DNA of 64,000 bases from Alphaproteobacteria bacterium (GCA_015062235.1 SUUZ01000001.1:62001-126000); one strand, 5' to 3'; positions 1-8,942 are shown, counted from the stretch's first letter. Program-made: numbers and translations. Notes: generated by a model not told the origin, from the letters alone.

Positions 1-1845
1 AAACAAATTTGTGAACAACATGGGATTGATGATAAAAAATATCCTCCTCAGTCAATAGTTGAAAAAATAAGTCTTTGGAAAGACAAAGGTATAACTGTTG
101 AAAAAATAGGAACAGATTTCAAAGAAAATATCACAACCAAATTATACAAACTATACCAAGCTCGTCTTAAAGAGCTAAACTGTGTTGATTTTGGCGATAT
201 TATTTTATATTCGATTCAAATTTTGATGAGTGAAAAAGATATTTTAGAAAAATATCAAAATCGTTTCAAATATATAATGGTTGATGAATATCAAGATACC
301 AATGTTAGTCAATATTTGCTTATACGCCTTCTTTGTCAAAAATATCGCAATATATGTTGCGTGGGAGATGATGACCAATCAATTTATTCTTGGCGCGGTG
401 CTGAAATTGAAAACATTCTTCGTTTTAACAAAGACTTCGACGATGCTGTTATAGTTAGGCTTGAACAAAACTATCGTTCTACTGGTCATATTTTGGCTGC
501 AGCCTCAAGTTTAATTACCAACAATTCTGGTCGTTTGGGCAAAACCCTAAAAGTAGCCCAAAATTCGCCAGCAAATAAGGTAGATAATTCTAAAATAAAA
601 GTTATTAGCACCTATTCTGGAGATGATGAGGCAGGTTTAATTGCTGAAGAAATTGAAAACAATCATCGTAATGGGTATGCATATTCTGACATTGCTATAC
701 TTGTACGTACAGCTGCTCAAACACGAATTTTAGAAGAAAAATTTATATCAGAAGCAATTCCTTATCAAGTTATTGGCGGATTAAAGTTTTACGAACGAGC
801 AGAAATCAGAGATGCTTTAGCATATTTTAGAGTCATATTACAACCACATGATGATCTTGCTTTTGAACGTATAATTAATAAACCAGCTCGTGGTATTGGT
901 GCCAAATCAATTGAAAAATTTCAAAACGAAGCTCGAACAAACCACATATCTCTTTATATGGCAGTTGAAAAGATGTTAAAAGAAGGTGCTATTACTGGAA
1001 AATCCAAAACATCTCTTCAGCAATTAATGGATAATTTTAAAGAGTGGCGTATTGCGGCAAATGTTGTATCAGCAGATGATATAGCAACATCTGTATTACA
1101 GGAAAGTGGCTATTATGAAATGCTAAAAAATGATACATCGGCTGATGCGCCTAGTCGTTTAGACAACTTAAAAGAATTATTAAACGTTATGAGCGATACC
1201 CAAAATTATCCTAATTTATCAGCATTTATGGAACATGTAAGCTTAGTTATGGATAATGATAACGATGCAAATGAAAACAAAGTTCGTATAATAACATTAC
1301 ATTCAGCTAAAGGATTAGAATTTGATGTTGTTTTCCTACCAGGATGGGAAGAAAATTTATTTCCACATCAACGTTCGTTAGATGAAGGCGAAGCATCACT
1401 CGAGGAGGAACGTCGTTTAGCTTATGTCGCAATAACCAGAGCTAAACATAAACTTTATATATCTATGGCTCACAATCGCCGTGTTTATGGTCAATGGCAA
1501 AACAACCTTCCCTCTCGTTTTATTAATGAACTTCCAAGAGCTAATATTGAGCTAATTAACAAATGTTCATATTTTAACTCGAATCAATCATCATATCACT
1601 CTAACTACAACCTAAACTTCAAAAAAGTTTATAACAACGACTCTTTTGAAGAAGTAATATTTGATGGTGATAGACGTTATAGTTACACACGAGAAAAACC
1701 AAATAATAATTTAGGTAAAAGAGTATATCATCAAACTTTTGGTTATGGTAAAATAGTGGCTCAAGATGGCAATACTGTTCAGGTTTGTTTTGATTCTGGT
1801 GGCATTAAAAAACTCATGAGTTCATATTTGAAAATTGTTGGATAA
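1..1845 (+). CDS. uvrD: ATP-dependent DNA helicase UvrD/PcrA, 5'-partial
   Basis: SF1A 3'-5' DNA helicase used in nucleotide-excision and mismatch repair and replication restart. The reading frame is open from base 1, so the ORF-track start at 223 is only an internal codon; the N-terminal Walker A part lies outside the window. Visible helicase motifs in order: a 'DFGDII' segment, motif II VDEYQDTN, motif III GDDDQSIYSWRGA, motif IV LEQNYRS, motif V LHSAKGLEFDVVFLPG and motif VI EERRLAYVAITRAK. The last 45 residues (KRVYHQTFGYGKIVAQ...) match the Tudor-like C-terminal domain that contacts RNA polymerase in PcrA/UvrD. UvrD and PcrA cannot be told apart from this fragment. Function is very secure. 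Confidence 0.95.
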   Translation, partial: KQICEQHGIDDKKYPPQSIVEKISLWKDKGITVEKIGTDFKENITTKLYKLYQARLKELNCVDFGDIILYSIQILMSEKDILEKYQNRFKYIMVDEYQDTNVSQYLLIRLLCQKYRNICCVGDDDQSIYSWRGAEIENILRFNKDFDDAVIVRLEQNYRSTGHILAAASSLITNNSGRLGKTLKVAQNSPANKVDNSKIKVISTYSGDDEAGLIAEEIENNHRNGYAYSDIAILVRTAAQTRILEEKFISEAIPYQVIGGLKFYERAEIRDALAYFRVILQPHDDLAFERIINKPARGIGAKSIEKFQNEARTNHISLYMAVEKMLKEGAITGKSKTSLQQLMDNFKEWRIAANVVSADDIATSVLQESGYYEMLKNDTSADAPSRLDNLKELLNVMSDTQNYPNLSAFMEHVSLVMDNDNDANENKVRIITLHSAKGLEFDVVFLPGWEENLFPHQRSLDEGEASLEEERRLAYVAITRAKHKLYISMAHNRRVYGQWQNNLPSRFINELPRANIELINKCSYFNSNQSSYHSNYNLNFKKVYNNDSFEEVIFDGDRRYSYTREKPNNNLGKRVYHQTFGYGKIVAQDGNTVQVCFDSGGIKKLMSSYLKIVG

Positions 1846-1923
1846 AATTATTTTTTTCAAACTCTTCAAAAATATTTATTGACAAAGGCAAATATAAATA
1901 TTATTAAAGATTTCGAATTTGTT

Positions 1924-1999
1924 GGCGGGTTAGCTCAGTCGGTAGAGCGGAGGAATCATAATCCTTGTGTCGTGGGTTCGAATCCCTCACCCGCTACCA
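1924..1999 (+). tRNA. tRNA-Met (CAT), elongator
   Basis: A 76-nt cloverleaf with acceptor GGCGGGT/ACCCGCT (one G-T pair), D-arm GCTC/GAGC, anticodon stem GAGGA/TCCTT, loop ATCATAA with anticodon CAT, T-arm GTGGG/CCCTC-type with TTCGAAT, and encoded ACCA end. It lacks the initiator features (C1 mismatch and three G-C pairs), and the ATCATAATCC anticodon arm is typical of alphaproteobacterial elongator Met tRNA. A tRNA-Ile2 with lysidine-modified CAT is the alternative but less likely. Confidence 0.93.
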
Positions 2000-2015
2000 T
2001 TTTTTTATCAAGCTT

Positions 2016-2092
2016 GGTCTCGTAGCTCAGCTGGATAGAGCAACAGCCTTCTAAGCTGTGGGTCAGAGGTTCGAATCCTCTCGAGATCGCCA
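2016..2092 (+). tRNA. tRNA-Arg (TCT)
   Basis: A 77-nt cloverleaf with acceptor GGTCTCG/CGAGATC, D-arm GCTC/GAGC, anticodon arm ACAGC-CTTCTAA-GCTGT giving anticodon TCT, T-loop TTCGAAT and encoded GCCA end. It lies 16 nt after tRNA-Met and is probably cotranscribed with it. A rho-independent terminator starts a few bases downstream. Confidence 0.95.
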
Positions 2093-2095
2093 ATA

Positions 2096-2131
2096 AAAAA
2101 GAAGTCCTATGCCATATAGGGCTTCTTTTTT
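2096..2131 (+). terminator. Terminator T1 after tRNA-Arg
   Basis: Stem GAAGTCCTAT/ATAGGGCTTC (one G-T pair) with a 2-4 nt loop, preceded by A-run and followed by a T-run. It ends the tRNA-Met/tRNA-Arg transcript. The same hairpin and 55 bp around it recur 190 bp downstream. Confidence 0.85.
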
Positions 2132-2344
2132 ATTTTGTGATATCTGGATTAGAACCTCTGAGGCAGAGGTTCGACTACCAGCAATAGGCGAGACGCGGGT
2201 ATCGCCGATTTTGCGATTCATCGCAAAAATTGCGCCTGTGCAACTCAAGCCCTTAGGCTCAGAGTAATCCTCTCGCTTCTATTTCTTTGAGAAGTCCTAT
2301 GCCATATAGGGCTTCTTTTTTATTTTGTGATATCTGGATTAGAA
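2100..2344 (+). repeat. 55-bp direct repeat bracketing a structured 135-bp insert
   Basis: Bases 2100-2154 and 2290-2344 are identical over 55 bp and include the terminator hairpin. The 135 bp between them is rich in hairpins: GAACCTCTG/CAGAGGTTC (about 2153-2172), GGCGA/TCGCC (2187-2206) and TTTTGCGAT/ATCGCAAAA (2209-2228). Just before the second copy, bases around 2250-2275 (TCAGAG..AATCCTCTCG) resemble the 3' half of the tRNA-Arg, as if a decayed tRNA copy were present. The 61-aa minus-strand ORF called here (2063-2248) is a shadow. Part of the insert (2187-2217) recurs after tRNA-Thr at 59446-59476. Confidence 0.75.
2290..2321 (+). terminator. Terminator T2, duplicate of T1
   Basis: Exact second copy of the T1 hairpin and T-run. 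It would stop any transcript passing through T1 or starting within the structured insert. Confidence 0.75.
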
Positions 2345-2422
2345 GTTTTAACCTAAAATTAAATTATAAAATTTATACTGTCATTAATATTGAAGTATTT
2401 TAAATTTTACAGGATGAAAAAA

Positions 2423-3196
2423 ATGGAAAAATCTACTGTTATTGGTATTGTTGGTGGTATTGCTGCTGTTGGTTTTGGTATGGCCTTAAAAGGTGCTGAC
2501 CCTCATGCTCTTATTAACCCTGCTGCATTTCTAATTATTTTTGCAGGAACTGCTGCCGCTATTTTTAACGCATTTCCTATGCGTGATTTAAAAAGAGTAC
2601 CCAAACTATTTAAATTGCTATTTTCAGGACAAAACTTACCTAAAAAACAAGAAATTCTTGAGCTTTTTGTTTCTGTTGCCAAGTCAGCAAAACAAGAAGG
2701 TGTTATGGCAATTGAAAAGCGAGCCAATGAAGTTGATGATCCATTTATCCGTTCAGCCATGACAATGGTTGCCGATGGCTTTAATGGAGAATTTATCTAT
2801 AATGTTATCGATTCTGAAATCAAACAAATGGAAGAACGCCATCGCTCAGGTGCTCAAGTTTTTGCTCAATGCGGAATGTATGCTCCAACTTTGGGTGTGC
2901 TCGGTGCGGTTATCGGTTTGATTGCAGCTTTAGGCAATTTAAGTGATATTGATCAATTAGGACATTCTATTGCCGCCGCCTTCGTTGCAACTCTTCTTGG
3001 TATTTTTACTGGTTATGTTTGTTGGCACCCATTTGCTAACAAGTTAAAGCAGATGAATGCCGAAGAAGTCGAAATCAAACGTATGGTACTTGAAGGAGCC
3101 TTAGCTCTTCAAGAAGGAGCATCTTCAATTGCCATTGAATCTCGCCTACAAGCATATATTCCTTTAGCTGAACGCAAATCATTGCGTGATGCTTAA
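2423..3196 (+). CDS. motA: MotA-type stator/proton channel subunit
   Basis: Inner-membrane MotA/PomA (MotA-TolQ-ExbB superfamily) subunit, 257 aa, that with MotB forms the ion-driven stator of the flagellar motor. The start is ATG 2423 (MEKSTVIGIV), eight bases after AGGA; the track start at 2390 is a TTG without a ribosome site. Membrane segments are visible near residues 5-22, 30-50, about 150-175 and 185-205; the sequence GMYAPTLGVLGAVIGLIAAL is the conserved pore helix of the family. The motB-like gene follows 30 bp later, so the pair is an operon. No other flagellar structural genes are in the window. Confidence 0.88.
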   Translation: MEKSTVIGIVGGIAAVGFGMALKGADPHALINPAAFLIIFAGTAAAIFNAFPMRDLKRVPKLFKLLFSGQNLPKKQEILELFVSVAKSAKQEGVMAIEKRANEVDDPFIRSAMTMVADGFNGEFIYNVIDSEIKQMEERHRSGAQVFAQCGMYAPTLGVLGAVIGLIAALGNLSDIDQLGHSIAAAFVATLLGIFTGYVCWHPFANKLKQMNAEEVEIKRMVLEGALALQEGASSIAIESRLQAYIPLAERKSLRDA

Positions 3197-3226
3197 AAGA
3201 GGCTAACACTAAAAAAGGATTTTGAC

Positions 3227-3889
3227 ATGGTAAAGAAAAAGCCTTCTCATCCCCCTCACGAAGAACACGCTGACGAAACTTGGCTTGTCCCCTATTCTGA
3301 CTTGCTAACCCTGCTTTTAGCTTTGTTTATTGTATTATTTGCATCATCAAGCTTAGACAAAGACAAAGCAGCGCAGATTCAATATGCTTTAGCAGCCGCA
3401 TTTGGTAGTGGTGTAACCGAAGATACTGAGGGTAATATCATCAACTTTATGAATGATGCTAGAGACTTAAACCTTGAAGATGAAGGAGTCATAATTTCGT
3501 CAGACGCTAATGGCGCCACCTTAGAAATGACATCTATTAACTTGTTTGATAAAGGTTCTGTTATTCTAAAAGCAGAAGCCATTCCAGTAATCAAAAAAAT
3601 ATCATACCTCCTAAATTCCAACAAATATAAAAAATATCGTATTGTTGTTGAAGGTCACACAGACGACACCAATGAATCTGAAACTTTACCATCTAACTGG
3701 GAACTTTCTGGTGCTCGAGCAGGTGCGGTTACCAGAGAAATGATATCAAATTCTATGGATGTCAATCGCTTCAAGGCTGTTGGTCTTGCTGAAATATCTC
3801 CAGCCTACCCCAATAAAAACCCCTATGGTGAACCGATTCCAGAAAATCGCTTAAAAAATCGCCGTGTTATGATTCGTATTGAATTTTAA
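3227..3889 (+). CDS. motB: MotB-type stator protein with OmpA-like domain
   Basis: A 220-aa partner of the MotA-like protein. The N-terminus ends at a single membrane helix (SDLLTLLLALFIVLFASSS, about residues 25-43); the preceding PYSDLLTLLLA carries the conserved MotB proton-binding aspartate. The C-terminal half is an OmpA-like peptidoglycan-binding domain: VEGHTDDT, NWELSGARA and NRRVMIRIE are its hallmark segments. AAGGA lies upstream of the ATG. It acts at the inner membrane and periplasm, anchoring the stator to the cell wall. It is a flagellar stator by context with motA. Confidence 0.88.
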   Translation: MVKKKPSHPPHEEHADETWLVPYSDLLTLLLALFIVLFASSSLDKDKAAQIQYALAAAFGSGVTEDTEGNIINFMNDARDLNLEDEGVIISSDANGATLEMTSINLFDKGSVILKAEAIPVIKKISYLLNSNKYKKYRIVVEGHTDDTNESETLPSNWELSGARAGAVTREMISNSMDVNRFKAVGLAEISPAYPNKNPYGEPIPENRLKNRRVMIRIEF

Positions 3890-3903
3890 TCAAGGAATAA
3901 AAT

Positions 3904-5061
3904 ATGAAAACAGGTATTTGTTTGCATAATGCAACTGTCCTAACAGGATATTCAATTATGCATAATTGTGCTGTATATATTAAAAACTCGCAAATTGCTG
4001 ATGTTTATAATGAACAACGTTTCAAACAAAAAGAATTTTCGCCCAAGGTAAAAATTATTGATGTAAATGGCAGTTATATAATGCCTGGATTTATCGATAC
4101 TCATATCCATGGCATTGGCGGAAAAGGTGCTGATGATGCTGATTACAAATCGATTCTCCATATGTCTGAAGTTCTTCCTCAATATGGTGTAACCTCGTTC
4201 ATTCCAACTTGCTGTACTGCAGCAGAAGAAGAACTAACAAAGAAAATCAAAGCAATTGTTAAAGCCTGTGGTAAAGAAAAAGGTGCTAATATTCTTGGTA
4301 TTCATCTAGAAGGACCTTTTTTATCACCAGAACGTATTGGTGCACAATCAGCTCAAGGAATAAGCCCTGTTGATATAGGACTTATGAAACGCTTATTTAA
4401 GGCTTGCAAAGAAAAGCTGATAAATATGACTGTAGCACCAGAATTAAAAGGCATGAGAGAACTGGCTCTTTATTGCAATGAAAAAGGCATCGTCTTGCAA
4501 GCAGGACACACCAACGCAACCTACGAACAAATGCTTGAAGGAATGCAAGCGAACATCATGCATGTAACGCATCTGTTTAACGCAATGCGCCCTATGCACC
4601 ATCGTGAACCAGGAGTTGTTGGTGCTGTACTTATTCATCCAGAAATATCTTGCGAAATTATTGGTGATGGCGTACACATCAATCCAAATTTGATAAATTT
4701 ACTCCTAAAGAGCAAACCATTAAGCCAAATTGTTTTGATAACAGATGCACTTTATCCAGCAAAAACAGACATATCTCAATCCAAAGAATTATATTTAGAC
4801 AAATGTTTTTACCGCAAAGAGGATAATGTTATTAATGGCTCGGCCATTTCAATGCTTGATGGTTTTCGTAATTTAGTAAGCTGGGGTGTTCCAATCGAAA
4901 AAGCTGTACGCATGGCATCAACCAATCCAGCTCAAATAATGAAACAAAAAAACAAAGGACTTTTGCTACCAGGATATGATGCTGATGTAATTGTTCTTGA
5001 TAAAGATCTAAATTTAACTCACACCATAATTAATGGACAATTTGTAAAAGGAAAAGAATAA
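3904..5061 (+). CDS. nagA: N-acetylglucosamine-6-phosphate deacetylase
   Basis: Amidohydrolase-fold enzyme of 385 aa that removes acetate from GlcNAc-6-P to give glucosamine-6-P. Metal and catalytic segments are visible in order: DTHIHG (about residue 62), IHLEGPF (135), QAGHTNA (199), THLFNAMRP (222) and LITDAL (281). It starts after AAGGAATAAAAT. Its stop overlaps the nagB start by one base (TAATG), indicating translational coupling, so GlcNAc catabolism or cell-wall amino sugar recycling is carried by this pair. No PTS transporter or NagC/NagR regulator lies next to it. Confidence 0.96.
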   Translation: MKTGICLHNATVLTGYSIMHNCAVYIKNSQIADVYNEQRFKQKEFSPKVKIIDVNGSYIMPGFIDTHIHGIGGKGADDADYKSILHMSEVLPQYGVTSFIPTCCTAAEEELTKKIKAIVKACGKEKGANILGIHLEGPFLSPERIGAQSAQGISPVDIGLMKRLFKACKEKLINMTVAPELKGMRELALYCNEKGIVLQAGHTNATYEQMLEGMQANIMHVTHLFNAMRPMHHREPGVVGAVLIHPEISCEIIGDGVHINPNLINLLLKSKPLSQIVLITDALYPAKTDISQSKELYLDKCFYRKEDNVINGSAISMLDGFRNLVSWGVPIEKAVRMASTNPAQIMKQKNKGLLLPGYDADVIVLDKDLNLTHTIINGQFVKGKE

Positions 5062-5852
5062 TGCGTGTAATTATAAAAGACAATGCTGTTGATATCTCTG
5101 CTTGGGTTGCTGGTTACATTGCCTACAGTATCAAACGAGCAAAACCAACAGCTAAAAAACCTTTTGTTTTAGGATTACCTACTGGTTCCACACCTCTAGG
5201 TGTTTATAAAGAACTAATAAAGTTGTATCAAAATAAAAAAGTATCATTTGAACACGTAGTAACATTTAATATGGACGAATATATTGGTCTAAGTCCAGAA
5301 GATAAAAACAGTTATCATTATTTTATGCATGAAAACTTTTTCAACTATATAAATATAAATCCCAAGAATATCCACATCTTAGACGGACAAACTAAAGACT
5401 ACGCTAAAGAATGTGAAGACTATGAAAATGCTATAAAAGCCTATGGTGGAATAGATTTAATGCTTGGAGGCATAGGAACAGATGGCCACATAGCCTTTAA
5501 TGAACCTTTTTCGTCCCTAACGTCCAGAACACGTATTAAAACCCTAGCACCATCAACAATCAAAGATAATTCTCGTTTCTTTGATAACGATATTAGCAAA
5601 GTACCAACTCAAGCCTTAACTATTGGTATTGGCACAATTATGGATGCTAAAGAGGTTATTATTATGGCTACAGGCGAAAACAAAGCCGAAGCTATACATC
5701 AAGCTATTGAAGGCAACATCAACCATTTGTGGCCTGTAACTGTTTTACAAATGCATCGTTATGGCATTATTGCTTGTGACAAAGCTGCAGCCAAAAAACT
5801 TGCTCCTCCAACAATTGATTATTTTCAAAATATCGAAAAGATGGGTGGTTAA
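5061..5852 (+). CDS. nagB: Glucosamine-6-phosphate deaminase
   Basis: A 263-aa cytosolic enzyme converting glucosamine-6-P to fructose-6-P and ammonia, feeding amino sugars into glycolysis. Family motifs are present: LPTGSTPLGVYKEL (phosphate loop, about residue 38), NMDEYIGL with the catalytic Asp (72), and GGIGTDGHIAFNEP (about 133). The length matches the NagB family. It is translationally coupled to nagA and followed by a strong terminator. Confidence 0.96.
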   Translation: MRVIIKDNAVDISAWVAGYIAYSIKRAKPTAKKPFVLGLPTGSTPLGVYKELIKLYQNKKVSFEHVVTFNMDEYIGLSPEDKNSYHYFMHENFFNYININPKNIHILDGQTKDYAKECEDYENAIKAYGGIDLMLGGIGTDGHIAFNEPFSSLTSRTRIKTLAPSTIKDNSRFFDNDISKVPTQALTIGIGTIMDAKEVIIMATGENKAEAIHQAIEGNINHLWPVTVLQMHRYGIIACDKAAAKKLAPPTIDYFQNIEKMGG

Positions 5853-5880
5853 AAAAACGGGGATTATCCCCGTTTTTTTA
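5853..5880 (+). terminator. Terminator after nagB
   Basis: GC-rich stem ACGGGGAT/TATCCCCGT followed by seven T and preceded by A-run, immediately after the nagB stop. It can work in both directions, and the convergent gene on the other strand begins 140 bp further on. Confidence 0.9.
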
Positions 5881-6023
5881 TAACATTGTTTTACTGAACA
5901 AAAAAACAGTGCCCAAAGGCGAAGAATATTTTAATAAGGACGCAAAAATTAAAATTCTTCTCTTTTGAGCACCGTTTACCAAACTGGAGCCTTTATAAAG
6001 TACCGTTGGATTTTGCAAATGTC

Positions 6024-7259
6024 TTAGAACTTATAGTTCATAGACAAGCCTAAGATATGAACTTGGTTTTTGTATTCAGCATGAACACCTTCTAAATCAA
6101 TCTCAGCTTCTTCTGCCTTAATAAAGGTATAAGCTGCGTTGAAAGTCAAGTTTTCGCTATATTTATAGCTTGCACCAGTTGAATACCAAACACGACGAGA
6201 ATCTGGAATACGTGGTGTACGATAATCTTTTCTAACAGCAGAATCATCATAAGCTAAACCAAAGCGCAACTTCCATTTGTCATCAAGATTGTAACTTGCA
6301 CCAACAGCATAAAAATCAGTATCTTCCCAATGTTCTAGAGTATGGCTAAACATACCACCTCTTTCTTGACCATAAATATCTATGCTATCGAAAGAATTCC
6401 AGAAAACTTTTTGATATTCAGCCATAACTTCCCATTTGTCATTAATCTTGTGAAAAGCACCAACCGACAACATTGCAGGAGTATCAATACGAGCCGAAAT
6501 ATCTTGGTTTAGCAAGGGGTTGCCTTGCACTCCAATTCCTTGCCCTTCAATCTCGCCTTTTAATTTGTGATTAATTTCGCTACGATAATTAATACCTACA
6601 CGAGTATTTTCGTTAAACTCGTACATTGCACCAAGTTGATAGCCGACATCAACTGTATCACCCTCAATCTTTGTATATGTAGCCTCACCCGTTGCTCCTG
6701 AGGTTTTAGGAACACCATTAGACAACTTAGCCTTGAAATATTGAATTGGCAAACCAGCACCAATAGATAGCTTGTCGTTCACTTTGTAAGCAACCATTGG
6801 GGTTGTTGTAACAACTGTAACTTTTGAAGTTAAACCATGACCAGAACCAGCCCAGTTGCGATCATCATATTTAGTAACCATTCCAAATGGAACATTAACA
6901 CCAAGAGCCAAAGTAGTTTTGTCATTTAATTGGTGTGAAAAAGCCATATTTGGCGCAACAGCAGCATGTACAATATTATCAACACCTGCTTCTTCACCTG
7001 TAGTACTACTCACAATATTACGAGCTCTAGCCTCTGGAGCAATATAAGTAGCACCCAAGTTCATTTGGGTTCCTTGGTGACGGGTTAAACCAGCAACGTT
7101 AAAATATGCATAAGAAATATCTTCAGCACCAGCGGTAGCTCCAGCAAAAGCATTACCCAAAGCAGCACCAGATTGTTCTCTTAAATGAAAGCCAGCAGCA
7201 TTAGCACTAGTAGAAGCCAAAATTAAGCCGAGGGCTGTCAAAGTAACTATTTTTTTCAT
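6024..7259 (-). CDS. fadL: FadL/OmpP1/TodX-family outer-membrane transporter
   Basis: Outer-membrane 14-strand beta-barrel of the FadL family, 411 aa, for uptake of long-chain fatty acids or other hydrophobic compounds. A signal peptide (about residues 1-21, ending SANA-A) is followed by the plug segment FHLREQSGAALGNAFAG and the NVAGLTR element typical of the family. Alternating beta strands continue to a C-terminal aromatic (MNYKF) as expected for BAM insertion. The actual substrate is not evident. A promoter with a palindrome over the -35 box precedes it. Confidence 0.9.
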   Translation of the reverse strand: MKKIVTLTALGLILASTSANAAGFHLREQSGAALGNAFAGATAGAEDISYAYFNVAGLTRHQGTQMNLGATYIAPEARARNIVSSTTGEEAGVDNIVHAAVAPNMAFSHQLNDKTTLALGVNVPFGMVTKYDDRNWAGSGHGLTSKVTVVTTTPMVAYKVNDKLSIGAGLPIQYFKAKLSNGVPKTSGATGEATYTKIEGDTVDVGYQLGAMYEFNENTRVGINYRSEINHKLKGEIEGQGIGVQGNPLLNQDISARIDTPAMLSVGAFHKINDKWEVMAEYQKVFWNSFDSIDIYGQERGGMFSHTLEHWEDTDFYAVGASYNLDDKWKLRFGLAYDDSAVRKDYRTPRIPDSRRVWYSTGASYKYSENLTFNAAYTFIKAEEAEIDLEGVHAEYKNQVHILGLSMNYKF

Positions 7260-7294
7260 AAAAAATGTCCTTACTTGTTAAACTCACGAGTATG

Positions 7295-7332
7295 CTTATA
7301 ACATATATTTTTAAAAAATCAATCGATTGATT
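7295..7332 (-). promoter_or_regulatory. fadL promoter with overlapping palindromic operator
   Basis: On the minus strand TTGATT (-35, + bases 7317-7322) and TATAAG (-10, 7295-7300) are 16 bp apart, about 40-60 bp upstream of the fadL start. The -35 box is one arm of a perfect 16-bp palindrome AATCAATCGATTGATT (7317-7332), which fits a dimeric repressor site. The regulator is unknown. Confidence 0.55.
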
Positions 7333-7526
7333 GAAAAATGTGGATTTATTTTAAATAATAGTGTTTTTTCAACAAGTTAAAAGAAACATTTCATTAACAA
7401 AGTGTTTAAAAATGCCGACACAACCACAAACAAAGCCTTTATGTTATCCCAAGGCATTCAGCTGAATGATGTCATAAAATATTGGTGTGAATGTTTTGTA
7501 AATAAACCAATAATAATGTTACAAAA

Positions 7527-7558
7527 AAAAGAGGTACAAAACTGTACCCCTTTTTTGA
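7527..7558 (-). terminator. Terminator after rpsI
   Basis: On the minus strand a GGGGTAC/GTACCTC-type stem with A-rich loop is followed by a T-run, 20-50 bases beyond the rpsI stop. The plus-strand ORF at 7402-7737 spans it and the end of rpsI and is rejected as a shadow. Confidence 0.8.
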
Positions 7559-7579
7559 TTTTTCGACAAAGCGTAAAAA

Positions 7580-8059
7580 CTAACGCTTTGAAAATTGATA
7601 AGAACGGCGAGCTTTTGCACGACCATATTTCTTACGTTCAACTGTTCTATCATCACGAGTCAAGAAACCAGCCTTTTTCAAACAAGTACGCAATTCTGGC
7701 TCATACAAATCCAAAGCCTTTGAAATACCGTGTTTGATAGCACCAGCTTGACCAGACAAACCACCACCTTTTACAGTACAAACAACGTCAAATTCATTAA
7801 CGCGGTTAGCAACTTCGAATGGTTGGTTAATAATCATCTTCAACACTGGACGAGCAAAGTATTGATCGATTGATTTGTCATTAATTGTGATTTCGCCCTT
7901 ACCTGCTTTAATCCACACGCGAGCAACAGCGTCTTTTCTTTTACCTGTAGCATAAGCACGACCAAATTTGTCCTTTTTTGCCTTGCGAACAGCTACTTCA
8001 GCAGCTTCACTATTGGCTGCTTTTTTAATATCTTGCAAAGATTCGATTTTTTCAGCCAT
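7580..8059 (-). CDS. rpsI: 30S ribosomal protein S9
   Basis: A 159-aa S9 protein of the small subunit head; its C-terminal tail reaches the P-site tRNA. The core [19 protein letters not shown] and the terminal RRSYQFSKR, ending in the conserved SKR tail, are diagnostic. An N-terminal extension of about 30 charged residues is longer than in E. coli and common in alphaproteobacteria. It follows rplM by 2 bp in the usual rplM-rpsI operon. Confidence 0.97.
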   Translation of the reverse strand: MAEKIESLQDIKKAANSEAAEVAVRKAKKDKFGRAYATGKRKDAVARVWIKAGKGEITINDKSIDQYFARPVLKMIINQPFEVANRVNEFDVVCTVKGGGLSGQAGAIKHGISKALDLYEPELRTCLKKAGFLTRDDRTVERKKYGRAKARRSYQFSKR

Positions 8060-8061
8060 AA

Positions 8062-8526
8062 TTAAGCGCTCCTTTTATTCTTTGGGTTTTTAGAAGCAAT
8101 ATCCAAAACAACAGGATTTTGTGCTGTATGAGGATGTTCGCTTCCAGCATATACCTTTAATTTTGTCATTTGTTGACGCCCCATTGGGTTGCGAGAAATC
8201 ATGCGTTCAACAGCTTTGATAACAACTCTCTCAGGGAAACGACCAGCTAATACCTTACCAGCAGTAGTTTCTTTGATTCCGCCAGCCCAACCAGTATGTC
8301 TGAAATATTTTTTGGCAGCTAATTTGTTGCCTGTTAATTTTACTTTGTCAGCATTGATAACAACCACATAGTCACCACAGTCAATGTTTGGAACGAAATT
8401 AGCTTTGTGCTTACCACGCAAAATTTTAGCGATTTCAGCAGCCATACGACCCAAAACAACGCCTTCAGCATCAACTACATACCATTTTCTTTCAATGTCT
8501 GATGGTTTTGTTGCATATGTATTCAT
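8062..8526 (-). CDS. rplM: 50S ribosomal protein L13
   Basis: A 154-aa L13, an early assembly protein of the large subunit. Recognised from [38 protein letters not shown] and the [19 protein letters not shown] segment. It is the first gene of the rplM-rpsI operon and has a well-formed promoter about 45-70 bp upstream. Length is normal. Confidence 0.97.
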   Translation of the reverse strand: MNTYATKPSDIERKWYVVDAEGVVLGRMAAEIAKILRGKHKANFVPNIDCGDYVVVINADKVKLTGNKLAAKKYFRHTGWAGGIKETTAGKVLAGRFPERVVIKAVERMISRNPMGRQQMTKLKVYAGSEHPHTAQNPVVLDIASKNPKNKRSA

Positions 8527-8568
8527 AGGTTTTTCTCTCTTTTGATTGAAAATTTAACTTCGTTGGGC

Positions 8569-8596
8569 AATATAACAAAATAAAAATACTTGTCAA
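8569..8596 (-). promoter_or_regulatory. Promoter of rplM-rpsI
   Basis: Minus-strand TTGACA (+ 8591-8596) and TATATT (8569-8574) are separated by 16 bp, close to a sigma-70 consensus. The predicted start point lies about 35 bp upstream of the L13 start codon. Confidence 0.65.
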
Positions 8597-8942
8597 CATT
8601 AAAATTTTGTTGTTTTTCAAGTGGTTACTTAGAGGTAATATTTTACCCTTTGCTATCACATTGATTTTACACAATTTTAGACATTTAGCAGCATAAAAAA
8701 TTTTAAAATTATTTTTTATATACACCCTTATCTCCCCTTATTATCACACCTCAAACGAATAAAATGAGTAAGTTAAGGTGTTTTCTATACTATATAAATA
8801 ATACATACATTTACTAAAAATACAAACACACCCAAACAATCCACTTATTTATTGAAATACAAATTAAAGGTTGCAAATTTAAACTAATTAAAATATAAGA
8901 GTCGCTATATAAAATAAACGTTCGTTTTTGTGTATACGCGTC
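8597..8942. other. Intergenic region between rplM and the polysaccharide operon
   Basis: About 350 bp of very AT-rich DNA between divergent units. Short ORFs on either strand (8492-8725 and 8814-9101, minus) have no ribosome site and no recognisable product. It presumably holds the promoter for the plus-strand polysaccharide operon, but no convincing single -35/-10 pair could be picked out from such AT-rich sequence. Confidence 0.5.

Noticed and set aside
2063-2248. Minus-strand ORF of 61 aa ending WRSREDSNL
   Set aside because: Runs through the tRNA-Arg and repeat; typical artefact of tRNA antisense.
7402-7737. Plus-strand ORF of 111 aa
   Set aside because: Antisense to rpsI and its terminator, no ribosome site, no protein features.
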